Below, piece after piece: positions 7,306 through 11,482 of a stretch of 11,482 nt of DNA. The first letter of the stretch is position 1; every line of letters begins with the position of its first letter. The stretch lies in assembly GCA_038229915.1 (NCBI GenBank), contig JBBRNY010000077.1:1-11482 (forward strand). The letters are read 5' to 3'. The notes beneath the pieces were generated by a model. The model saw only the letters and a list, made by a program, of their open reading frames with translations, did no database searches and had not been told where the DNA came from. The position numbers and the translations under genes were made by a program. Origin of the DNA: JAFDZW01 sp038229915. GTDB taxonomy: Bacteria > Bacteroidota > Ignavibacteria > Palsa-1295.

Positions 7306-8418
7306 TTACTTTCTTCGTCCAATGGCGACCCAGCTTGTGCCGCCTTTACTTCCAACTATACAAGCGGTTGAACCATTAAAGTGCATCCCGTTAGTATAAT
7401 AATTAAAACTATTGGGGTCGTATAATTCATCATATCTCTTCCATGTTTTACCATTCCAATGCGACGCAAAGCCCCAGTCGCTTGTGCAAAGAATATCGGA
7501 TGTACTATTGCCGCGTATGGTTGTAATACCAGCGTAACTCCCATCGCTAAATTTATTTCCTACGCTATCTCCATCATTTGTCCACAAACTATTATCTGTT
7601 TTTCGATATAAATACGAACCACCAACATATACTTTGTGATGAGAAGCACTATCTATTGTCCACACTGCCGATACTCCATCACAATTAGCACAACCGAATT
7701 GTCCCAAATCAGAAAGTGGTATTTCAGACCATTTAATGCCATCATAATGCAAAAGACAAGAAACTCCAGTAGATCGGTTTAGTCCTCCCGCCCAAACGTC
7801 TTTACTTGATGTACCCCATACCTTTCTTAGATCTTTCGTCGTTGTCGAAACCATAGCAGTAAACGAAGTGCCATCGTAGTGATATATTTGTCCCGCATTG
7901 CCAACGACAAACATGTCTTTACTCGATGTACCCCAACAAGCATTAGTACCTCCGGGACGTATATCTTCGAAGTCTTTTCCATTCTCAGTATGAAGAGCAA
8001 GATTTCCGTAAACTAACCAATAATCAAGAGGTGAAAAAGCAAATATACTAAAGCCACTTAATGCTCCATCGAGTGAACTACCAAACGTTATATCCTTGCC
8101 ATGAAGCTGAGTAAATGAAACACCATCATAATGCCAAAGGTAGTTTCCAACAATGATTATATCGTTAGCACCAAATACCCAGACTCCATTCAGACTACTT
8201 TCGTCCGGGATGGAATACTCTGTCCATACGAACGCATGAGCTAAAGAATCTTTCACTCGTTGTAAGGAGTCCTGATTCAGATTACAGGTGTCACAGGGGT
8301 GGCGAGTGGTATCCGAACAGGTATCACAACCAGAAGGAGGTTCAGTCGTATGCTTCTTACAGGAGTTGAATATTCCTGTAAGAAGTATCGCTATCATCAA
8401 TATTGGGATAATCTTCAT
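7306..8418 (-). CDS. Lipoprotein with seven propeller-type repeats and paired CxxC motifs
   Basis: The function is not recognised. The 370-residue product begins with a hydrophobic signal and a Bacteroidota-like lipobox (TGIFNSC, Cys20), so it is probably a surface or periplasmic lipoprotein. A short Cys-rich linker follows, with two CDTC motifs at 31-34 and 42-45. From about residue 79 there are seven related units of 30-50 residues. The clearest are VWVFGANDIIIVG...HYDG, CWGTSSKDMFVVG...HYDG and VWGTSSKDVWAGG...HYDG. This pattern (Trp-Gly-x-Ser-x-x-Asp-[VI] then a His-Tyr-Asp-Gly turn) suggests a seven-bladed beta-propeller. Such repeats occur in many uncharacterised secreted proteins. The gene is more AT-rich in places than its neighbours and runs against them. 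A TTGTTT and TAATAT pair (18-nt spacer) lies just upstream on the minus strand; if used, the mRNA would be almost leaderless. It could be a sensor, adhesin or scaffold; nothing here decides. Confidence 0.82.
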   Translation of the reverse strand: MKIIPILMIAILLTGIFNSCKKHTTEPPSGCDTCSDTTRHPCDTCNLNQDSLQRVKDSLAHAFVWTEYSIPDESSLNGVWVFGANDIIIVGNYLWHYDGVSFTQLHGKDITFGSSLDGALSGFSIFAFSPLDYWLVYGNLALHTENGKDFEDIRPGGTNACWGTSSKDMFVVGNAGQIYHYDGTSFTAMVSTTTKDLRKVWGTSSKDVWAGGLNRSTGVSCLLHYDGIKWSEIPLSDLGQFGCANCDGVSAVWTIDSASHHKVYVGGSYLYRKTDNSLWTNDGDSVGNKFSDGSYAGITTIRGNSTSDILCTSDWGFASHWNGKTWKRYDELYDPNSFNYYTNGMHFNGSTACIVGSKGGTSWVAIGRRK

Positions 8419-8538
8419 TGCATTATATTATCTATGCTATCAACCCGTAAACAATAGCGGAAGTTGCGGATGTTAATTACGATGAACGTAGGATTTGTAG
8501 TCTTGGGTATAAGATTCGATCACCGTAAATAAAATGAT

Positions 8539-8570
8539 AGGCACCTCTTGACAATGGTGCTTTTGTTTTA
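8539..8570 (+). terminator. Terminator-like hairpin, possibly bidirectional
   Basis: AGGCACC (8539-8545) pairs with GGTGCTT (8556-8562) through seven positions with one G-U pair. The loop is 10 nt and itself contains TTG/CAA. A T-rich run (TTTTGTTTTA) follows on the + strand. Read on the - strand, the tail ATCATTTTATTT also fits, which would serve the small gene at 8698-8943. No obvious + strand gene ends here, so the - strand reading or an unknown small transcript is possible. Confidence 0.4.
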
Positions 8571-8585
8571 TATATTGTAGGTTAG

Positions 8586-8637
8586 GAAGTAGGCACCAGT
8601 AGTGTTGGCATAAAAGATATGGTGTGCTTCTTACTTC
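8586..8637. repeat. Imperfect inverted repeat (large hairpin)
   Basis: GAAGTA (8586-8591) pairs with TACTTC (8632-8637), and inside it CACC (8594-8597) pairs with GGTG (8621-8624), with unpaired bases between. The loop is about 23 nt. Its left arm repeats the AGGCACC word seen at 8539-8545. It abuts the palindrome at 8643-8675, and the two may be parts of one structured element. Confidence 0.35.
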
Positions 8638-8642
8638 AGGGG

Positions 8643-8675
8643 ATTCCTCGTCGGGCTGAAGCCGCTCCTCGGAAT
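8643..8675. repeat. REP-like palindromic unit
   Basis: The outer arms ATTCC (8643-8647) and GGAAT (8671-8675) enclose an inner stem GGCT/AGCC (8654-8657 with 8660-8663) around a GA turn. On the minus strand it reads as a CATTCCGAGG...CGAGGAATC pattern. From memory this resembles short dispersed palindromes found between genes in many bacterial genomes. Only one copy is visible in this window, so the repeat status is inferred. Confidence 0.4.
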
Positions 8676-8697
8676 GACATGAGGTGTTATGAACGCG

Positions 8698-8943
8698 TTA
8701 CGAATTCTTCTGGCTTGACCGCATTTTCTTTGGAAAGGCATGAATCAACGAGCGAAGTGCGTTGGTCACTTCGTCGGGTGATTTGAATATGCGCGTAAAT
8801 TCCTTATCTAACAGAACGATCATTTGATCTTTGTGCAAACCTGCAAATCTGTTTGGTTTCGCTTTTGAATAATCGAAATCATAGTGTGATGCAAGGTCAT
8901 CACTCTTTTTTGTTTTAGATGCCGGTTTTTTGGCGGTTTTCAT
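8698..8943 (-). CDS. Small antitoxin-like protein, no toxin partner seen
   Basis: The product has 81 residues from the ATG at 8943. A longer frame to 9015 exists but adds 24 residues that do not resemble the family. The layout is a Lys-rich start (residues 2-13), then SHYDFDYSKAKPNRFA at about 19-34, then IVLLDKEFTRIFKSPDEVTNALRSL at about 42-66. This matches the pattern of a widespread uncharacterised family (ydfs...rgkya, gtnvvvlepdva..F, V.eALR.L) often annotated as the antitoxin of type II pairs. The family match is from memory. No RelE/BrnT/HigB-like frame is on either side, so it is either an orphan or a degraded pair. The sequence before the ATG is A/G-rich with a weak Shine-Dalgarno. 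A TATGAT box on the minus strand (9023-9028) would give a leader of about 70 nt. Confidence 0.65.
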   Translation of the reverse strand: MKTAKKPASKTKKSDDLASHYDFDYSKAKPNRFAGLHKDQMIVLLDKEFTRIFKSPDEVTNALRSLIHAFPKKMRSSQKNS

Positions 8944-9039
8944 ATTGTATCTTTTCTTCTTAAAACAACAATGCATCATAATTCTATCGTTCGTTGTAAG
9001 CACGTCTAAAAGCATCTAATGTATCATAATTAACAAAAA

Positions 9040-9051
9040 ACACTATAGTGT
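9040..9051. promoter_or_regulatory. 12-bp perfect palindrome, candidate operator
   Basis: ACACTATAGTGT is its own reverse complement. It lies between two divergent -10 candidates: TATGAT on the minus strand (9023-9028) toward the antitoxin-like gene, and TATAAT on the + strand (9072-9077) toward yajC. It overlaps the expected -35 zone of both. A dimeric repressor site, for example for autoregulation by an antitoxin, is a reasonable guess but unproven. Confidence 0.35.
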
Positions 9052-9077
9052 GCAAACTTACATCATTGATCTATAAT
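9049..9077 (+). promoter_or_regulatory. Candidate promoter for yajC-ribBA
   Basis: A perfect TATAAT lies at 9072-9077. The matching -35 (TGTGCA at 9049-9054, 17-nt spacing) is weak and touches the palindrome at 9040-9051. Transcription would begin near 9084 and give a leader of about 97 nt before yajC. A second AT-rich candidate (TATTAT near 9170) just before the yajC ATG would instead give an almost leaderless mRNA. Confidence 0.4.
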
Positions 9078-9088
9078 GACTTACATAC

Positions 9089-9128
9089 CCTCCGAGGAGG
9101 CAAACGCTTGAATCGAATGTTTCCGTAG
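9089..9128 (+). promoter_or_regulatory. GGAGG site in a small hairpin with a six-codon frame
   Basis: CCTCC (9089-9093) can pair with GGAGG (9096-9100), the strongest Shine-Dalgarno match in the window. Seven bases later a TTG (9108) opens a frame of six codons ending at TAG 9126-9128, with an internal ATG. It lies within the predicted yajC leader. It could be a tiny leader peptide or chance; neighbouring genes have no such strong site. Confidence 0.25.
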
Positions 9129-9180
9129 AACTCTCTGTTTTACCCATCTGTAAAAATCTTATTTTATTCTATTATAGATT

Positions 9181-9501
9181 ATGACTCTTTCTTTATTCGG
9201 TATTATATTGATGGCTGGTCAAGCGGGTAGCGACCCTGGGCAGGGGCTTACTTCGACCTTGGTGATGTTTGGCTCGATCATCTTAATTTTTTACTTTATG
9301 ATCTATCGCCCACAACGCAAACGCCAAAAAGAGCGCGACGCATTGCTTGGGCAAATGGATAAAGGCGACAAAGTGATCCTCGCGGGTGGTATGCACGGCA
9401 CGATCTCTGCAATGGAAGAAAAAACCATTTTAGTGCAAGTTGCCGAGAATACAAAGATCCGTTTCGAAAAATCTTCCGTAACTACTGTTGTACCGAAATA
9501 A
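9181..9501 (+). CDS. yajC: Sec translocon accessory protein YajC
   Basis: YajC is a small inner-membrane partner of SecDF that assists SecYEG protein export. The product has 106 residues. A short N-terminal region (MTLSLFGIILMAGQAG...) precedes one membrane helix at about 27-41 (LVMFGSIILIFYFMI). The family signature YRPQRKRQKERDALL follows at about 42-56. The cytoplasmic domain contains KGDKVILAGGMHGTI and ends in the usual basic/valine strand (KSSVTTVVPK). The start could also be Met11, but the first ATG gives the usual length. There is no Shine-Dalgarno before the ATG. In many bacteria it sits between tgt and secD; here tgt lies about 1.9 kb upstream behind minus-strand genes, and ribBA follows instead of secD, 33 nt after the stop. 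Confidence 0.93.
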   Translation: MTLSLFGIILMAGQAGSDPGQGLTSTLVMFGSIILIFYFMIYRPQRKRQKERDALLGQMDKGDKVILAGGMHGTISAMEEKTILVQVAENTKIRFEKSSVTTVVPK

Positions 9502-9534
9502 CGAATTTCGGATCTCAACAAAAAGCGAGAGAGT

Positions 9535-10779
9535 ATGCTCAATACGATAGACGAAGCAATAGTTGATATAAAAGCAGGGAAGCTTGTGATCGTCGTTGAT
9601 GACGAAGAGCGCGAGAACGAGGGCGATTTTATTACGGCTGCCGAAGTCGCTACTCCCGAGACGATCAATTTTATGATCCGATACGGTCGCGGTGTGCTCT
9701 GTGCTCCGATCACCGAAGCCCGAGCTCGTGATCTCGATCTGCCGATGATGGTTGATGTGAACACAGCGTTGCACGGCACTCCGTTTACGGTTGCTGTTGA
9801 TTACGTTCACGGCACCACGACGGGCGTTTCGGTTAGTGATCGTGCTCTGACCGTACGAGCCATTGCCGATCCGAAAGCTGGCGCGCGCGACTTTGCACGA
9901 CCGGGACATATCTTCCCATTACGTGCGGTCGAAGAAGGCGTCTTGCGCCGAGCAGGGCATACCGAAGCGGCAGTAGATCTGGCGCGGCTTGCAGGGTTTC
10001 AACCGGCTGGCGTGTTAGTCGAAATTTTGAATGAAGACGGCACGATGGCTCGTTTGCCGCAGCTTCGTGCTTTGGCGATCGAGCATAAGATGAAGATCAT
10101 TTCCGTTCAGGATCTGATCAAGTATCGCACCGAACGCGAGAAGCTGATCGAGAAAATTGTTGAAGTAAATTTGCCGACGTATTACGGCGACTTCAAACTG
10201 CATCTGTATAAAAATAAAGTTGACGGCAAAGAGCATATCGCCTTGACCAAAGGTGATGTTGCCGGGGGTGAACCGACGCTCGTCAGAGTTCACTCTGAGT
10301 GCTTTACCGGCGATACGCTCGGCTCGCTTCGTTGTGATTGCCAAGATCAGCTTCACGCGGCAATGATGATGGTCGAGAAGCATGGTCGCGGTGTGGTCTT
10401 GTATATGCGTCAAGAAGGCAGAGGAATAGGCTTAGCGAACAAGTTGAAAGCCTATAAGCTTCAAGAAGAAGGCAAAGACACCGTCGAGGCAAACGAGGCG
10501 CTTGGCTTTAAGGCTGATCTGAGAGATTATGGTATCGGCGCACAGATCTTGGTTGATCTGGGTATCAAACAAATGAGTTTGATCACCAACAACCCAAAAA
10601 AGATCGTCGGGCTTTCGAGCTACGGGCTTGAAATAGTCGGTCGCGTACCAATCGAGATCGAAGCGCAAGAAAAGAACGCCGCCTATCTCGAAACAAAGCG
10701 CAAGAAACTTGGGCATTTAATAGGGCATTCCCACGGAATCGAAGGGATCGTAGAGAGTATCTTAACCGATACCCCGTAA
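9535..10779 (+). CDS. ribBA: Bifunctional DHBP synthase / GTP cyclohydrolase II
   Basis: This cytosolic enzyme makes both riboflavin precursors: the N-terminal half converts ribulose 5-phosphate to 3,4-dihydroxy-2-butanone 4-phosphate, and the C-terminal half opens GTP. It has 414 residues, the normal fused length. The RibB half (1-200) shows DDEERENEGD (22-31), HGTPFTVAVD (80-89), TGVSVSDRA (96-104) and RPGHIFPLRA...GHTEAAVDLARLAG (122-154). The RibA half shows VRVHSECFTGD with zinc ligands Cys256, Cys267 and Cys269, MRQEGRGIGLANK (291-303), DLRDYGIGAQIL (328-339) and ITNNPKKIVGLSSYG (350-364). All key residues appear present. GAGAGAG just before the ATG is a weak ribosome site. No FMN riboswitch fits in the 33-nt gap from yajC, so expression probably follows yajC. 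A strong terminator lies downstream. Confidence 0.97.
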   Translation: MLNTIDEAIVDIKAGKLVIVVDDEERENEGDFITAAEVATPETINFMIRYGRGVLCAPITEARARDLDLPMMVDVNTALHGTPFTVAVDYVHGTTTGVSVSDRALTVRAIADPKAGARDFARPGHIFPLRAVEEGVLRRAGHTEAAVDLARLAGFQPAGVLVEILNEDGTMARLPQLRALAIEHKMKIISVQDLIKYRTEREKLIEKIVEVNLPTYYGDFKLHLYKNKVDGKEHIALTKGDVAGGEPTLVRVHSECFTGDTLGSLRCDCQDQLHAAMMMVEKHGRGVVLYMRQEGRGIGLANKLKAYKLQEEGKDTVEANEALGFKADLRDYGIGAQILVDLGIKQMSLITNNPKKIVGLSSYGLEIVGRVPIEIEAQEKNAAYLETKRKKLGHLIGHSHGIEGIVESILTDTP

Positions 10780-10827
10780 GTTCAAGGAACAGAAGTTTGC
10801 AAAATAGCTTTTAGTAGTCTGATTGTA

Positions 10828-10878
10828 AAAGACGAAGGTATCTTTTCCGAGACGAAGAGATGCCTTCTTCTTTTTTTT
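10828..10878 (+). terminator. Strong intrinsic terminator between ribBA and greA
   Basis: The left arm AAAGA-C-GAAGGTATC (10828-10842) pairs with GATGCCTTC-T-TCTTT (10859-10873) as a 9-bp core with one G-U pair, one C/T mismatch and five more pairs. The loop is 16 nt. A run of eight T (10871-10878) follows. It ends ribBA transcription, or attenuates the greA leader, because the greA ATG is only 13 nt past the T run. Confidence 0.8.
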
Positions 10879-10891
10879 AAGAATTGATATT

Positions 10892-11365
10892 ATGGCAGGA
10901 ACAGTATATGTAACGCGAGAGCGGTTGGTGCAGATCGAAGCTGAGCTTCGTAATCTGAAGGTCCACGCTCGTAAGGAGATCGCCGCGAAGATCGGCGAGG
11001 CTCGTGCACAAGGTGATCTCAGCGAAAATGCGGAGTATGATGCCGCACGCGAAGAGCAAGGATTGCTCGAACTTCGTATCCATAAAATGGAGATGATGCT
11101 TTCGAACACTTCGATCATCGATGAATCGCTGATCTCGACCGATAAGGTTGGGATGATGACGCGAGTTCGAGTCTTAAATAAGAAGACGAAGAAAGAAAAT
11201 ATCTATTTGTTGGTCTCACAAGAAGAGGCAGATTTTGAAGGCGGGAAGATCTCGGTATCTTCGCCGATCGGCAAAGCGCTCTTAAACAAGCTTGTTGGTG
11301 ACTCTGTTGAGATCATAGTACCAGCCGGTACGATAGAATTGAAGATTTTGGAAATTACTTTATAG
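10892..11365 (+). CDS. greA: Transcript cleavage factor GreA
   Basis: GreA enters the RNA polymerase secondary channel and stimulates cleavage of backtracked RNA, rescuing stalled complexes. It has 157 residues, a normal length. The N-terminal antiparallel coiled coil covers about residues 1-78. Its tip motif GDLSENAEYDAAREEQ carries Asp42 and Glu45, equivalent to the catalytic-site acidic pair of the family. The C-terminal FKBP-like domain (about 83-157) has the signature SPIGKALLNKLVGD and ends VPAGTIELKILEI. The ATG at 10892 is fixed by the family N-terminus (VYVTRERLVQIEAEL). Only 13 nt separate it from the T run of the upstream terminator, so its promoter is not obvious. tRNA-Leu starts 27 nt after the stop. 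Confidence 0.97.
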   Translation: MAGTVYVTRERLVQIEAELRNLKVHARKEIAAKIGEARAQGDLSENAEYDAAREEQGLLELRIHKMEMMLSNTSIIDESLISTDKVGMMTRVRVLNKKTKKENIYLLVSQEEADFEGGKISVSSPIGKALLNKLVGDSVEIIVPAGTIELKILEITL

Positions 11366-11392
11366 GTTTTGTAGTTTTCCTCGCTCGAAATA

Positions 11393-11476
11393 GCCCGGAT
11401 GGCGAAATTGGTAGACGCAGCAGACTCAAAATCTGCCGCCAGCAATGGTGTGTCGGTTCGAGTCCGACTCTGGGCA
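11393..11476 (+). tRNA. tRNA-Leu, anticodon CAA
   Basis: A class II tRNA folds fully. The acceptor GCCCGGA pairs with TCTGGGC (11469-11475), followed by discriminator A at 11476. The anticodon stem GCAGA/TCTGC (11420-11424 with 11432-11436) holds loop CTCAAAA with anticodon CAA at 11427-11429, reading UUG. A long variable arm lies at about 11437-11451. The T arm GTCGG/CCGAC has loop TTCGAGT. The 3' CCA is not encoded, so it must be added enzymatically. Confidence 0.95.
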
Positions 11477-11482
11477 CTCTCG

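Larger units (their letters stand above)
8419..8697. other. Non-coding interval between two minus-strand genes
   Basis: This 279-bp stretch has no convincing gene. It holds the likely promoter of the lipoprotein gene at its left edge, a terminator-like hairpin at 8539-8570, a long imperfect inverted repeat at 8586-8637 and a palindromic repeat-like unit at 8643-8675. A 16-codon + strand frame at 8482-8532 lies just before the first hairpin, but it has no ribosome binding site. Confidence 0.6.

Noticed and set aside
7290..7307. ACTTT/AAAGT hairpin followed by T between convergent tgt and lipoprotein genes
   Set aside because: The stem has only five pairs, four of them A-T. It is too weak to call a terminator, although the position is suitable.
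8944..9015. N-terminal extension of the antitoxin-like protein to an upstream ATG
   Set aside because: The extra 24 residues do not resemble the family, and the ATG at 8943 gives the usual layout.
9502..9534. FMN riboswitch upstream of ribBA
   Set aside because: The gap is only 33 nt and contains no conserved RFN-like segments.
9303..9909. Two overlapping minus-strand frames of about 158 codons
   Set aside because: Both are antisense to yajC and ribBA and are low-complexity Ser/Arg-rich products.
1..11482. CRISPR array, transposase, integrase or defence operon
   Set aside because: No regularly spaced direct repeats and no such protein motifs were found in any frame.

Overview
The window looks like chromosome from a Gram-negative bacterium of the FCB group (Bacteroidota, Chlorobiota, Ignavibacteriota or Kapabacteria-like). 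This is inference. The supporting signs are a BamD-type lipoprotein and other exported proteins, a TPM protein of the soluble type found near lemA in Bacteroidota, a tRNA-guanine transglycosylase without zinc-ligand cysteines, almost no Shine-Dalgarno sequences, and a Bacteroidota-like lipoprotein signal. No 16S or other species marker is present. Most genes are housekeeping genes on the + strand. One short accessory-looking block lies on the - strand.

Region 1 (1-2130) is a tight + strand cluster. It holds the 3' part of L-aspartate oxidase (nadB), a soluble TPM-domain protein, and a stand-alone nitrilase-family amidase that resembles the glutaminase half of NAD synthetase. NadB makes iminoaspartate for quinolinate and NAD synthesis, so the nitrilase neighbour may be functionally linked. 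Region 2 (2256-7284) is a six-gene array with gaps of 15 nt or less or with stop/start overlaps. Its order is glutamate dehydrogenase, a secreted single-pass protein of unknown function, BamD (outer-membrane protein assembly), a hotdog acyl-CoA thioesterase, a lone ABC ATPase of CcmA-like type, and queuine tRNA-ribosyltransferase (tgt). Four of the five downstream genes start with GTG or TTG, which suggests translational coupling.

Region 3 (about 7285-9180) separates tgt from yajC, two genes that are neighbours in many bacteria. It is more AT-rich in places and is read from the - strand. It carries a seven-repeat propeller-like lipoprotein, an orphan terminator-like hairpin, a structured palindromic element resembling a dispersed repeat, and a small gene resembling an uncharacterised antitoxin family. 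A candidate divergent regulatory region follows, with a 12-bp perfect palindrome, a perfect TATAAT box and a GGAGG site held in a hairpin.

Region 4 (9181-11482) returns to the + strand. It contains yajC (Sec translocon accessory), ribBA (bifunctional riboflavin entry enzyme), a strong intrinsic terminator, greA (transcript cleavage factor) and tRNA-Leu(CAA). The terminator U-tract ends only 13 nt before the greA start codon. That makes it either the end of ribBA transcription or an attenuator in the greA leader.

No CRISPR array, transposase, integrase, phage gene or defence operon is visible. The strongest leads are the Tgt that has lost all three zinc cysteines, the greA leader hairpin, and the regulatory region around the antitoxin-like gene.
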